Notes: generated from the sequence alone by a model not told the origin. 64,000 nt of DNA from Pantoea coffeiphila (GCF_016909495.1 NZ_JAFBFW010000001.1:806001-870000), one strand, 5' to 3'. Positions 51,521-60,308 are shown, counted from the stretch's first letter. Translations and numbers: made by a program.

Positions 51521-52555
51521 TCAGACTGTTACCTCTGACTCTTCCAACTCGGCTAACTGCTCGCGCCACAACGACTGCTCCGGCTGGCCTTCTTTACGCT
51601 CGCCGTACAGCTGCGCAATCTGCGTACCGTCGGCAGCGTACAACTCCAGACTGGTCACCACGCCGTCGACCGTCGGTTTGCGGGTGATCCAGCTCTCCGC
51701 AATCTCGCTGTCGCGCAGGTGCAACGTGAACTCTGGATTGAAAATATTCAGCCAGCCGCGCATCGGCTCAACGCGCGCCAGCGGACCGGTAAAGATCTGC
51801 ACCGCGCCCCGGTTCGCCACAAACACCATGATCGAATTGCCGTCCTGCTGCACGCGGTTGAGCAAGGCTTCAACGGCCTGATTATCGACCCGGCGGGCCA
51901 GATCGTCGCTGACGCTGTTAAACGCCTGCTGGCGGGAGAGACGATGGCGGTGCAGGATCATATAAAACTGATGCACGTCGGTCATGCCGCGCCACTCTTC
52001 TTCCAGCCGCGCGCTGTCCACTTCCGTGGCGAACGGCTGCTTCTGGGCGGCAACAACGTCCAGCTCCGGGTTCTCCTCGCGGGCAAACTGTGCAATCAGC
52101 TGCTGCCACGCGGCCATATCGCTGTTTTCCGTGGTGTAAACCTTGTGGATAGCGTCACCCTGCGCATCGAAGAATTGCAGGCTGTGGCGCACGCCGCGTG
52201 CGGAAGATTCTTCCAGCACAAAGGCGCTGTGCCACTGCTTGAGGAACAGGCGTAAATCAATGCCGCCCGGATTGAGGATCAGCCCCGCATGGCCGTCCAG
52301 TTGCTGATTAACGTAATGGCCCACCTGCTCGTGAACCGCCCAGTCGTTACGCGTAATCGCCTTCAGTTCACCGACCGACGCCAGCGCGCCGAGCAGGGCT
52401 TTGGGTTCATCGGCCAGACGGCGGGCATCGTGGCCCACGCGCGCGGCGGCGAGCTGTGCTTCGCTGGTTTCCAGCAGCGCTGCAAGATCGCGGGCATAAA
52501 GCTGAGGGTGGTCCGCACGGGCGGCAACATAGCGTGAATAAAGCGACTGCGACAT
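51521..52555 (-). CDS. hemS: Hemin-degrading factor HemS/HmuS family
   Basis: 344 residues from ATG 52555 (AAGGAA upstream). The two-fold repeat of the HemS/ChuS family is visible: first half with RHSLQFFDAQGDAIHKVYTTEN, second with QAVEALLNRVQQDGNSIMVF, GAVQIFTGPLARVEPMRGWL and FNPEFTLHLRDSEIAESWI. These cytoplasmic proteins bind imported heme and break it down or pass it on. It normally belongs to a hmu/hem uptake operon, but here it stands alone within the inverted repeats; a receptor or ABC importer for heme is not adjacent. Confidence 0.93.
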   Translation of the reverse strand: MSQSLYSRYVAARADHPQLYARDLAALLETSEAQLAAARVGHDARRLADEPKALLGALASVGELKAITRNDWAVHEQVGHYVNQQLDGHAGLILNPGGIDLRLFLKQWHSAFVLEESSARGVRHSLQFFDAQGDAIHKVYTTENSDMAAWQQLIAQFAREENPELDVVAAQKQPFATEVDSARLEEEWRGMTDVHQFYMILHRHRLSRQQAFNSVSDDLARRVDNQAVEALLNRVQQDGNSIMVFVANRGAVQIFTGPLARVEPMRGWLNIFNPEFTLHLRDSEIAESWITRKPTVDGVVTSLELYAADGTQIAQLYGERKEGQPEQSLWREQLAELEESEVTV

Positions 52556-52974
52556 GGTGAGGTTCCTTACAGAATCGGGCATTTGCGCGCAGTATGATCT
52601 CCGCCCGCTCAGGGCCACAAGTAAAAACAGGAAACCTGAAAAGAACTTAATAATCCACCCAGGGGGGTGAACAGGCGAGTATCGGCCTCGTCCCGCAACA
52701 GGTAAGGATCGATGCCGGATTTCACCCGGCGATAAACCGCCGCAGCATTAAATTTTGTTAAGGCACGCTATGCCGCCGAGTACGAGTGCAGTATGAAGCA
52801 AGGAGGCCATGTTTTCCCCTGCCCCTCGCCAAACCTAAAGCAGACTGGTTGTTCCCTGGATCGATCAATTCGCAGCCCTTTAAATAGCCTGGGAGCAACG
52901 AGTTAGCCGCACAATGTGAGGAAAAGTCAGAGCCGAGCCAAAGGCGAATCTGTTGTTGCTGGTTTAGCTTTTTT
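52556..52974. other. Non-coding stretch upstream of hemS
   Basis: About 420 bp with no supported gene. It contains the hemS promoter region (no clear Fur box seen), a short GC-rich part, and near 52838 an isolated copy of the terminal-repeat word AGCAGACTGGTTGTTCCC, showing that fragments of the repeat family are scattered inside the cassette as well. Confidence 0.5.
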
Positions 52975-53725
52975 GTCGCGATGGGGATGGTGGAAAGGGG
53001 TGGCCTCGGTGGCAGGCGGCCGGTCCTCGCGCCGCGTGGCGGTTCCCTCGTTTCCGGCATTTCGCCGACGGACCGGCCAGGATTGAACATCCCTGTTCAA
53101 ACCCGGCCTGATGGCAGCGTCCCTGCTGCCTTCTCCTGGCGTAATGCCTCCACCTCGGCGCTGCGGATTACCCGCCAGCCACCGAGGCCTCCCCTCTTTT
53201 CTTGCATTGTGCGGGCTGTTAAAAACTGCGAGTCACTGGAAATACTGAATTTCTATAAATCGACCACCAACCACCCGAAATTGCACACAACTTCGGTAAA
53301 AAGTATCAAAATCCAATAGAAATCCGAAAAAAACGACCAAAAGCAAAACACCAACTGCAGCGTTTGAAACATCCGCAGCCAGGTTTAAAAAACGACAACA
53401 CGGACTTCCCACAGGCAGCACTTAAGTCAAAAGCACACTGGCTGCTCCCCCGGTCAGGTAATACGCAGCACTGAAAGGAGCGAAGTAACCAGGTCTGTCT
53501 TTCAGACAACACACAAGTCAAAAGCAGACTGGTTGCTCCCCCGATCGGGCAATCCACAGCGCTGAACGAAGCGAGGAAGCCAGGATTCACCCGCACGGAC
53601 GCGGGTGAAAGTCAGAGCCGGGCCATGGACGGCCCGTCTCTGACGGTCCGACAGGCTGACGACCGCAGTGAGGGCACCGCGCAGCGGCGCGAGGACCGCC
53701 CGACCGGGGGAGCAACCAGCCTGCT
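52975..53725 (-). repeat. Right arm of the large inverted repeat
   Basis: Inverted counterpart of 49758-50530: GC-rich 240-bp segment (52975-53215), AT-rich diverged spacer (53216-53522) that itself includes a solo terminal-repeat word at about 53432, then the 203-bp element (53523-53725). The order of parts is the mirror of the left arm. No gene is seen in it. Confidence 0.8.
53523..53725 (-). repeat. 203-bp MITE-like element, right copy (inverted)
   Basis: Same length as the copy at 49758-49960 and nearly identical in inverse orientation, with matching terminal inverted repeats (AGCAGACTGGTTGCTCCCCC at one end, AGCAGGCTGGTTGCTCCCCC at the other). Confidence 0.85.
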
Positions 53726-53959
53726 GATACACAAGGCTATCAGTGAAAGCCCTTCTCTTGCGGTCCGACAGCCTGACGAACGTAGTGAGGGTACCGCATA
53801 GCGGCGCGAGAACTGCCCGACCGGGGGAACAACCAGCCTGCTGATACACAAGGCTATCAGTGAAAGCCCGTCTCTTGCGGTCCGACAGGCTGACGACCGC
53901 AGTGAGGGCACCGCGCAGCGGCGCGAGGACCGCCCGACCGGGGGAACAACCAGCCTGCT
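53726..53959 (+). repeat. Two tandem 117-bp units next to the right element
   Basis: Units start with GATACACAAGGCTATCAGTG and end CAACCAGCCTGCT at 53726-53842 and 53843-53959. About 85 bp of each unit match one end of the 203-bp element, so they look like partial tandem copies of it with a new 30-bp left part. Confidence 0.9.
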
Positions 53960-53983
53960 GGAACACGGCCCCCAATCAATCGA

Positions 53984-54012
53984 TTGTAATCAAAAAATAA
54001 ATATCGTATAAC
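53984..54012 (+). promoter_or_regulatory. Promoter of the thiamine salvage operon
   Basis: TTGTAA (53984-53989), 17 bp, TATAAC (54007-54012), directly ahead of the TPP riboswitch; the first transcribed base would fall near the start of the aptamer. Confidence 0.65.
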
Positions 54013-54016
54013 AACC

Positions 54017-54108
54017 GCCTCCGAGGGGTGTCCTGTAACGGGCTGAGATGGCAGCAATGCCGAACCCTTTGAACCTGATCTGGGTCATGCCAGCGAAGGG
54101 ACGGGTTG
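54017..54108 (+). ncRNA. TPP riboswitch (THI element)
   Basis: All conserved blocks are present in order: GAGGGGTG, CTGAGATG, ACCCTTTGAACCTGATCTGG and CATGCCAGCGAAGGGA. It controls the downstream tenA-thiZXY genes in response to thiamine pyrophosphate. Confidence 0.96.
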
Positions 54109-54155
54109 GCAAACACAGATCGGTATTTGCCTCTTCACACCGCCGCCGCACCCCG

Positions 54156-54180
54156 GATCTCCACCACGATTTTGGAGATC
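54156..54180 (+). promoter_or_regulatory. Ribosome-binding-site sequestering hairpin ahead of tenA
   Basis: GATCTCCA (54156-54163) pairs perfectly with TGGAGATC (54173-54180), which contains the tenA Shine-Dalgarno; ATG follows at 54183. No T-run follows the aptamer, so TPP most likely acts on translation start through this hairpin. Confidence 0.75.
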
Positions 54181-54182
54181 TT

Positions 54183-54884
54183 ATGCCTGCTTCAATGTTC
54201 GAATTCGGTCTGTTTGGTCGCCTCCGTCAAAATGCCGGACCGCACTGGGAACACTACGTCGCCCACCCGTTCCTGCAACAGCTCGGTGCCGGTACGCTGC
54301 CGGAAATTGCTTTTCGCCGCTACCTCACCCAGGACTATCTGTTCCTCGTCCACTTCGCCCGCGCCTACGCCCTGCTGGTCACCAAATTCCACACCCTGCC
54401 TGAAATCCGCGCCGCCGCCGGTTCGCTGAATAACATCGTCGCCGAACTGCCGCTGCACGTCAGCTACTGCGCCGGATGGGGCCTGAACGAAACGCAGATG
54501 GAACGCGAGCCGGAAGCCACTGAAACCATCAACTACACCCGCTACGTACTGGATATCGGCCACTCGGGCGATGCGCTGGAACTGCTGGCCGCCCTGCTGC
54601 CCTGCGTGGCGGGCTATGCGGAAGTCGGCCTGCGCCTGCTGGCCGATCCGGCCACGGTGATGGAGGGCAATCCTTACGCTTCGTGGATGCAGAACTACAG
54701 CGACCAGGACTATCTGGACGGTGTGAAAGCGGCGATTGAGCTGCTCGACCGCGTGGGCCAGCAGCGCGGTGCCGACGCCCGTTTCGATCGGCTGAGTGAA
54801 ATCTTCACGACCGCCACCCGCCTGGAGGGTGCCTTCTGGCAGATGGGGCTGAACGCCGTCGAAAACCCGGTTAACGCCTGGTGA
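54183..54884 (+). CDS. tenA: Aminopyrimidine aminohydrolase / thiaminase II TenA
   Basis: 233 residues from ATG 54183. TenA/PQQC-type helical fold with FRRYLTQDYLFLVHFARAYAL, ELPLHVSYCAGWGL and ALLPCVAGYAEVGLRL; the cysteine in LLPCVAGY corresponds to the catalytic Cys. TenA hydrolyses aminopyrimidines derived from degraded thiamine to hydroxymethylpyrimidine. It is under the TPP riboswitch and overlaps the transporter ATPase gene by four bases (GTGA), fitting pyrimidine salvage. Confidence 0.93.
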   Translation: MPASMFEFGLFGRLRQNAGPHWEHYVAHPFLQQLGAGTLPEIAFRRYLTQDYLFLVHFARAYALLVTKFHTLPEIRAAAGSLNNIVAELPLHVSYCAGWGLNETQMEREPEATETINYTRYVLDIGHSGDALELLAALLPCVAGYAEVGLRLLADPATVMEGNPYASWMQNYSDQDYLDGVKAAIELLDRVGQQRGADARFDRLSEIFTTATRLEGAFWQMGLNAVENPVNAW

Positions 54885-55621
54885 ACGGCGTGATTTCCCG
54901 CCCCGGCATCGACATCCGCGATCTGACCCTGCGCTTCGGCGACCGGGTTATCTTTGAGCGGCTGAACTTCCGCATTGAGGGCGGCACCTTCGTCGCCATG
55001 CTTGGCGCCAGCGGCGCGGGGAAAACCAGCCTGCTGAAGATTATCGCCGGGCTGGCAAAGGCCACGTCAGGTTCGGTCACCGCCAGCGACGGCCTGCCGG
55101 TGCCGGGGCGCATTGCCTATATGGGCCAGCGGGACCTGCTCTATCCGTGGCTGACGGTGCGGGAAAACATCACTCTCGGCCCTCGCCTGCGCGGGGAAAA
55201 AGCCGACCGCGCCTGGGCGGAGCATCTGCTGGAACAGGTCGGGCTGAGCGGCCACGGCGACGACCGCCCTGCCGCGCTCTCCGGCGGGATGCGCCAGCGC
55301 GCGGCGATCGCCCGTACGCTGTACGAGCGCCAGCCGATTGTGTTGATGGATGAGCCGTTCTCGGCGCTGGACGCCATCACCCGCGCCACCATCCAGACCC
55401 TGGCGGCCGAGCTGCTGGCCGACCATACCGTGCTGTTGATCACCCACGATCCGATGGAGGCCTGCCGCCTCAGCCACCGGCTGCTGGTGCTGTCTCCGCA
55501 TCCGGCCGGTATTGATGACAGCCATCATATCGGTGGCCTGCCGCCGCGCGCGCCGGATGATGCCGACCTGCTGAAGAGTCAGGCCGAGCTGCTGCAACAG
55601 CTGGTGAGGGCCGCAGAATGA
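54881..55621 (+). CDS. thiZ: Thiamine-precursor ABC transporter ATPase ThiZ
   Basis: 246 residues, GTG start 54881 overlapping the tenA stop. Walker A GASGAGKTSLLK, Q-loop MGQRDLLYPWL, signature LSGGMRQRAAIARTL, Walker B VLMDEPFSALDAI, H-loop THDPMEAC. It belongs to the taurine/nitrate/pyrimidine importer group. With ThiX and ThiY it would import formylaminopyrimidine-type thiamine breakdown products. Overlaps thiX by four bases. Confidence 0.9.
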   Translation: MNGVISRPGIDIRDLTLRFGDRVIFERLNFRIEGGTFVAMLGASGAGKTSLLKIIAGLAKATSGSVTASDGLPVPGRIAYMGQRDLLYPWLTVRENITLGPRLRGEKADRAWAEHLLEQVGLSGHGDDRPAALSGGMRQRAAIARTLYERQPIVLMDEPFSALDAITRATIQTLAAELLADHTVLLITHDPMEACRLSHRLLVLSPHPAGIDDSHHIGGLPPRAPDDADLLKSQAELLQQLVRAAE

Positions 55622-56379
55622 GCCATCAACAGGACAGCCGCCTGGCTAAATGGGGCCGCGGGCTGACGGTGTTTATCGGTCTGGTGCTGCTGTGGTGGCT
55701 GGCTACGCTGAGCAATATTCCGGCGTTTCTGCTGCCGACGCCCGCCGCCGTTGCGCAGGCGCTGTGGGAGGGTCGCGGATTCCTGGCCTACCACTCGCTG
55801 GTAACAGCATCGGAGGTGGTCAGCGGCCTGCTGCTTGGGGTGCTGCTCGGCGCACTGCTGGCGCTGAGCATGGTGTATTCACCGCGCCTGCAGCGCTGGC
55901 TGATGCCGCTGGTACTGACCAGCCAGGCGATCCCGGTGTTCGCCCTCGCTCCGCTGCTGGTGCTGTGGTTCGGCTTCGGCATGAGCGCCAAAGTGGCGAT
56001 GGCGGTGCTGGTGATTTTCTTCCCCGTCACCTCGGCGTTCTTTGATGGTTTGCGCCGGGTGAACAACGACTATCTCGACCTTGCCCGCACGATGGGGGCT
56101 TCCCCCTGGGCGCTGCTGCGCCACGTGCGGCTGATGGCGGCGCTGCCCGCCTTCGGCACCGGGCTGCGCATGGCGGCCGCCGTGGCCCCCATCGGGGCGA
56201 TTATCGGCGAATGGGTCGGCTCGGCCGAAGGGCTGGGCTATCTGATGCTCAACGCTAATGCGCGGATGCAGACCGATCAGCTGTTCGCCGCGCTGTTTAT
56301 TTTGATTCTGATGACGGTGCTGCTCTGGGTTGCCGTCGATAGCCTGCTGCGCCGCCTGATTAACTGGACGGCGGAATAA
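55618..56379 (+). CDS. thiX: Thiamine-precursor ABC transporter permease ThiX
   Basis: 253 residues, about six membrane helices (GLTVFIGLVLLWWLATLSNI, LLGVLLGALLALSMVYS, GMSAKVAMAVLVIFFPVTSA). The EAA-type loop is NDYLDLARTMGASPWALLRH. The ATG overlaps the thiZ stop (ATGA). Permease for the ThiY-delivered pyrimidine. Confidence 0.92.
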   Translation: MSHQQDSRLAKWGRGLTVFIGLVLLWWLATLSNIPAFLLPTPAAVAQALWEGRGFLAYHSLVTASEVVSGLLLGVLLGALLALSMVYSPRLQRWLMPLVLTSQAIPVFALAPLLVLWFGFGMSAKVAMAVLVIFFPVTSAFFDGLRRVNNDYLDLARTMGASPWALLRHVRLMAALPAFGTGLRMAAAVAPIGAIIGEWVGSAEGLGYLMLNANARMQTDQLFAALFILILMTVLLWVAVDSLLRRLINWTAE

Positions 56380-56413
56380 CCACCTGCAAACGACATAACA
56401 AGGAATAACAGCA

Positions 56414-57346
56414 ATGAAAAAGAACCTCTGCGCCCTGCTGCTGGGAACGGCCATCGCGGGCCACGCCGCCGCCGCGGAAAACGTCACGCTGATGCTGGAC
56501 TGGTACGTTAACCCGGACCACGCGCCGATTATCGTTGCCGAACAGATTGGCGCGTTTAAAGCCGAAGGGCTGGACGTGAAGATCGTGCCGCCGTCCGATC
56601 CTTCCCTGCCGCCGCGCCTGGTGGCCGCAAAGAAAGCCGATCTGGCTATCACCTATCAGCCGCAGCTGCACTTCTTCGCCGACCAGGGATTACCGCTGGT
56701 GCGCGTCGGCACGCTGGTGAATACGCCTCTGAACACGGTGATGACGCTGGATAAGAACATTCAATCCCCGGCGGATCTGAAGGGCAAAAAAGTCGGCTTC
56801 TCGGTGACCGGCATTGAAGAAGCCACGCTGGGCACCATGCTCAAGCATGAGGGGATTTCCTCTGCCGATATCACCCCGGTTAACGTCAACTTCCAGCTGA
56901 CCGGTGCGCTGCTGGCGGGCCAGGTAGATGCGGTGATCGGCGGCTATCGCAATATCGAGGCGCTGGAACTGCAAATTCAGGGCAAAGATCCTAAGGTGTT
57001 CAACGTGGAAGATTACGGCGTTCCGGCCTATGACGAGCTGGTGATCGTGGCTAACCGCGATGACGTCAACAAGCCGAAAATTGCCAAATTCCTCGCCGCG
57101 CTGAAGAAGGGTAACGACTATCTTCAGGCACACCCGCAGGAAACCTGGAAGGCCTTTGCCAGCAGCCACCCGGAGCTGAACACCGAGCTGAACCGCCAGG
57201 CGTGGCAGAAATCACTGCCGCTGTTCGCCAGCGATCCGGCACATCTGGACACCGCCCGCTACCAGGCCTACGAGCAGTTCCTGTTTGATAATAAGCTGAT
57301 TAAAAAAATCACCCCGGTGGCAGACTACGCGGTGGAAATTAAATAA
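56414..57346 (+). CDS. thiY: Periplasmic pyrimidine-binding protein ThiY (NMT1/THI5-like)
   Basis: 310 residues with a Sec signal (LCALLLGTAIAGHAAAA). The mature start VTLMLDWYVNPDHAPIIVAE is the hallmark of NMT1/THI5-like proteins; further LPPRLVAAKKADLAITYQPQ and VGFSVTGIEEATLGTMLKHE. ThiY binds formylaminopyrimidine in the family. It closes the riboswitch operon, 34 bp after thiX with its own ribosome-binding site (AAGGAA). Confidence 0.92.
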   Translation: MKKNLCALLLGTAIAGHAAAAENVTLMLDWYVNPDHAPIIVAEQIGAFKAEGLDVKIVPPSDPSLPPRLVAAKKADLAITYQPQLHFFADQGLPLVRVGTLVNTPLNTVMTLDKNIQSPADLKGKKVGFSVTGIEEATLGTMLKHEGISSADITPVNVNFQLTGALLAGQVDAVIGGYRNIEALELQIQGKDPKVFNVEDYGVPAYDELVIVANRDDVNKPKIAKFLAALKKGNDYLQAHPQETWKAFASSHPELNTELNRQAWQKSLPLFASDPAHLDTARYQAYEQFLFDNKLIKKITPVADYAVEIK

Positions 57347-57379
57347 TCCGCACCCGCAGGCGAATCATGACTCGATATA

Positions 57380-57405
57380 GATAATGATAAGCATTATCAT
57401 ATAAT
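57380..57405 (+). promoter_or_regulatory. Near-consensus Fur box and -10 element
   Basis: GATAATGATAAGCATTATC (57380-57398) matches the Fur consensus at 18 of 19 positions and is followed by TATAAT (57400-57405), 30 bp upstream of the flavin monooxygenase start. Strong Fur repression is expected. Confidence 0.9.
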
Positions 57406-57434
57406 TCACTTATCGCATTGCAGAGGTGGATTGT

Positions 57435-58643
57435 ATGGATCGGACAGCGGAAACGCTCACCGCCGACTGTTGCATCGTCGGCGGTGGTCCTGCCGGTTTG
57501 ATGCTCGGCTATTTACTGGCACGGGCAGGCGTGCAGGTTGTGGTTCTGGAAAAGCACGCCGACTTTTTACGCGATTTTCGCGGTGACACCATTCATCCCT
57601 CAACGCTACAGATCATGCATCACCTCGGGCTGCTTGAGGATCTGCTGAAGCTGCCCCACCAGCGCGCCGAAAAGCTACAGGCCGAGGTCGGCGGCGAAGA
57701 GGTGACGCTGGCCAACTTCACCCGCCTGCCGGTGAAGTGCAAATTTATCGCCTTTATGCCGCAGTGGGACTTCCTGAATTTTCTCGCCGAGCGCGCCAGC
57801 GCCCTTCCCGGTTTTACCCTTTTGCAATCCTGTGCCTTTGACGATCTGATCACTGCCGACGGCCGGGTATGCGGCGTGCGCGCGATTGCCGACGGCCAGA
57901 CGCGTGAGATTCGTGCCCGGCTGGTGGTCGGCTGCGACGGCCGCCACTCAAAGGTGCGGGAAAAAGCGCAGCTGAGCGGAAAATCGTTCGGCGCACCGCG
58001 CGACGTGGTCTGGTTCCGCCTGGATAAGCGCGAAGAGGACCCGCAGTGGGGGATGGGCCATAAGGGGCCGAAGCAGAACTTTATTATGATCGATCGCGGC
58101 AGTTTCTGGCAGTGCGGCTATTCCATTACTAAAGGCCAGTTTGGCGAGCTGGAGGCCGCCGGTATTGATGCCTTTAAGCAGCAGGTCGCCACCGTTTCCC
58201 CCTTCCCCGCCGACCGACTGGCGGAACTGGATCGCTGGGACGCGCTGCGGCTGCTGGAGATCCGTATTGATCGGCTCGACAGCTGGGCGAAAGAGGGCCT
58301 GCTGTGCATCGGCGACGCCGCGCACGCCATGTCACCGATTGGCGGCGTGGGGGTGAACCTGGCGATCCAGGACGCGGTAGCCACCGCCAACCTGCTCACA
58401 CGCCCGCTGCTCAATGGCGAGGTCAGTCTGCGCCAGCTGAATAAGGTGCAGCGCCGCCGCCAGTTCCCGACCTGCGCCACCCAGTTTATTCAGATCAAAA
58501 TGAGCGGCAAAAAACGTGAGCCGGGCCAGACCAGCCCGATACCGCGCATCGTGAAGCGCTACCGCTTCCTGCCCTACGTTTTCGGCTGGATGATCGGTCT
58601 GGGCTTCCGCCGCGAAACGCCGCGCCGAGTCGGGAAGGCCTGA
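57435..58643 (+). CDS. FAD-dependent monooxygenase (PHBH/UbiH-type), iron-regulated
   Basis: 402 residues from ATG 57435 (GAGGTGG upstream; a GTG at 57426 is less well spaced). FAD-binding-3 family signatures: the GxGxxG fold CCIVGGGPAGLMLGYLLARA, the DG motif LVVGCDGRHSKVRE and the GD motif LLCIGDAAHAMSPIGGVGVN. Such enzymes hydroxylate aromatic or related compounds with NAD(P)H and O2. The substrate is unknown; its near-perfect Fur box and the convergent heme locus point to a role in iron metabolism, e.g. siderophore or heme-product modification, which is inference. Confidence 0.88.
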   Translation: MDRTAETLTADCCIVGGGPAGLMLGYLLARAGVQVVVLEKHADFLRDFRGDTIHPSTLQIMHHLGLLEDLLKLPHQRAEKLQAEVGGEEVTLANFTRLPVKCKFIAFMPQWDFLNFLAERASALPGFTLLQSCAFDDLITADGRVCGVRAIADGQTREIRARLVVGCDGRHSKVREKAQLSGKSFGAPRDVVWFRLDKREEDPQWGMGHKGPKQNFIMIDRGSFWQCGYSITKGQFGELEAAGIDAFKQQVATVSPFPADRLAELDRWDALRLLEIRIDRLDSWAKEGLLCIGDAAHAMSPIGGVGVNLAIQDAVATANLLTRPLLNGEVSLRQLNKVQRRRQFPTCATQFIQIKMSGKKREPGQTSPIPRIVKRYRFLPYVFGWMIGLGFRRETPRRVGKA

Positions 58644-58694
58644 CTGAAAGCCCGAATCACACCCGCACGCACCCCAACTTAAGATCCGCCGCCC

Positions 58695-58719
58695 TGCCAG
58701 CGTTATCTGCACGCTGGCA
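58695..58719. other. Hairpin between convergent genes
   Basis: TGCCAGCGT / ACGCTGGCA, 9-bp stem with a 7-base loop, in the 147-bp gap between the convergent monooxygenase and Slam genes. No direct T-run on either strand; possible weak bidirectional terminator. Confidence 0.45.
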
Positions 58720-58790
58720 CGGCGATTGCTAGCTGAGATTTTTTCAGGCCCTGTGCAATATTTCAAATTCTGGTCAGGGCCATTACCCGG

Positions 58791-60308
58791 CTAGAAGCTG
58801 TACTCCAGCTTCAAGCTGGCGTCGTTGCGGTTGTAGGAGTAGATCCAGTCGGCGTTACTTTTCACCCGGTTGTGGCGCAGCGTCAGGCTGGGAACAAATC
58901 CGGCCAGCTCCCAGCGCGGCGCACGCAGAACCAGGGTGTAGTTCTGCTCCTGGTCGCGCCGACGCACTTCAATCAGCGGGTTGTACAGCTCATAGTCACG
59001 CTGGCGGTATGAGGCGGAAAGCGTGCCGTCAAAGCCGGCATCAAAGCGCAGCGAGGCCCCCAGCCGCACGCCCTTCTGCTGATATTCCGCCGTCGGGTCT
59101 TCCGCGTGGCTGTTGACGAAATCCAGCCCGCCAAACACCGTCCAGCCCGGCGTCAGCTCGCGGTACCAGGTGCCGTAGAGCGACTGCTGCGCGCCGTCAA
59201 AGTTGCGGGCATAGTCGGCGCGGCGATACTGCATGTCTTTATAATCCGCCTCCAGCTTCACCAGCGAGGCGGACGACAGCATATAGCTCCACTCGCCGTG
59301 AACGCCGGGCGCGCCGTACATCGCATCGTTGCCCCACTCGTAATATTCAAACGACGGGGCCAGCATCAGCTGCTGGCGCGCATCGCGATAGCTGTAGCCG
59401 CCCTGTAACGTCACGGTGGTTTCGTTAAATTCACCGTGATTGCGATACTGCGTGCCGTACAGCAGCGAGCGCAGATACACACCGTGATGCCCTTTTATCG
59501 CCAGTCGGCGCTGAACGCTGAAGTCGAAATCGGTGCCGGTGGCTTTTAACGCCTCCGGCAGCGCGCGCTCGTAGTAGCAGAAGCCGGTACTGTCGCTAAT
59601 CAGACAGGTGCGGCTGGCGGAGGTGCGGTTGACGTTGTCGCTCCAGCTGGGGCCGAAAGAGAACGAGCCGCTCCAGTCGCCGCGTTTTTCCAGCGCCTGC
59701 TGGTAGGCGCTAATGGTTTTGCGCACCCCGGCGGTTTGCGGATCGCGGGCGTCGATAATCGCCAGCGCATCGGCAAAGGCCTCTTTCGCTTCACGCTCCT
59801 GGGCATCGTCAAACAGCGTTCTTGCCAGCTCCAGCCTGCCGAGGATAAAGTCCGGCTGCTGCGCCAGCAGTTTGCGAAACTCGGTAATGGCGGTGTCGTT
59901 ATCGCCCACTACCCGCGCCAGCATTCCGCGGGCATAGTGTTCCAGCAGCGGGTCACGATCCGGCAGGGTCAGGTACTCCTGCAGAAAACGGTTGGCAGCC
60001 TGCCACTGCTGATACTGAAGTGAAAGATAGAGCGCCTGGCCCAGTGCGCTGGCGGTGTGCTCTACCTGGTAGGTCTGGCCGTCAATGGTCAGCGTGGGCC
60101 GCTGGCCAGTGGCCGTTTCGTCTTTCAATATTTCACGCTCGCGTTCGGCCCCCTGGCGCTCAATGCTCATTTCAAGCATGCGCCGCGTATCTTCACGCTC
60201 CTGCGCCACCGCCGTGACGGTAACGGAGGCCATCAGCAGCGCAATCAGGCTGAGTGCGGTTCGGCGCGGCGTAATGTAGCGGGCAACGGGTAACTGAACG
60301 GTCGGCAT
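58791..60308 (-). CDS. Slam-type outer-membrane translocon (DUF560) for the hemophore
   Basis: 505 residues. Signal peptide (LSLIALLMASVTVTAVAQ), N-terminal tetratricopeptide-like region about 90-215 (ALYLSLQYQQWQAANRFLQE, LAQQPDFILGRLELARTLFD), then a C-terminal beta barrel with alternating strands ending NDASLKLEYSF with terminal Phe. This architecture is that of surface lipoprotein assembly modulators (Slam). Slam proteins move a neighbouring substrate, here the hemophilin-like protein encoded upstream, across the outer membrane. A terminator hairpin separates the two genes. Confidence 0.88.
   Translation of the reverse strand: MPTVQLPVARYITPRRTALSLIALLMASVTVTAVAQEREDTRRMLEMSIERQGAEREREILKDETATGQRPTLTIDGQTYQVEHTASALGQALYLSLQYQQWQAANRFLQEYLTLPDRDPLLEHYARGMLARVVGDNDTAITEFRKLLAQQPDFILGRLELARTLFDDAQEREAKEAFADALAIIDARDPQTAGVRKTISAYQQALEKRGDWSGSFSFGPSWSDNVNRTSASRTCLISDSTGFCYYERALPEALKATGTDFDFSVQRRLAIKGHHGVYLRSLLYGTQYRNHGEFNETTVTLQGGYSYRDARQQLMLAPSFEYYEWGNDAMYGAPGVHGEWSYMLSSASLVKLEADYKDMQYRRADYARNFDGAQQSLYGTWYRELTPGWTVFGGLDFVNSHAEDPTAEYQQKGVRLGASLRFDAGFDGTLSASYRQRDYELYNPLIEVRRRDQEQNYTLVLRAPRWELAGFVPSLTLRHNRVKSNADWIYSYNRNDASLKLEYSF

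Noticed and set aside
49647..53959. Possible CRISPR array
   Set aside because: Repeats are long, adjacent tandem or inverted copies without unique spacers of even length, and no cas gene is present.
53502..53975. A 157-codon leftward frame with repeated QQAGCSPGRAVLAPLRGAL-like segments
   Set aside because: The apparent protein repeats come directly from the 117-bp and 203-bp DNA repeats; no start signal or conserved domain.
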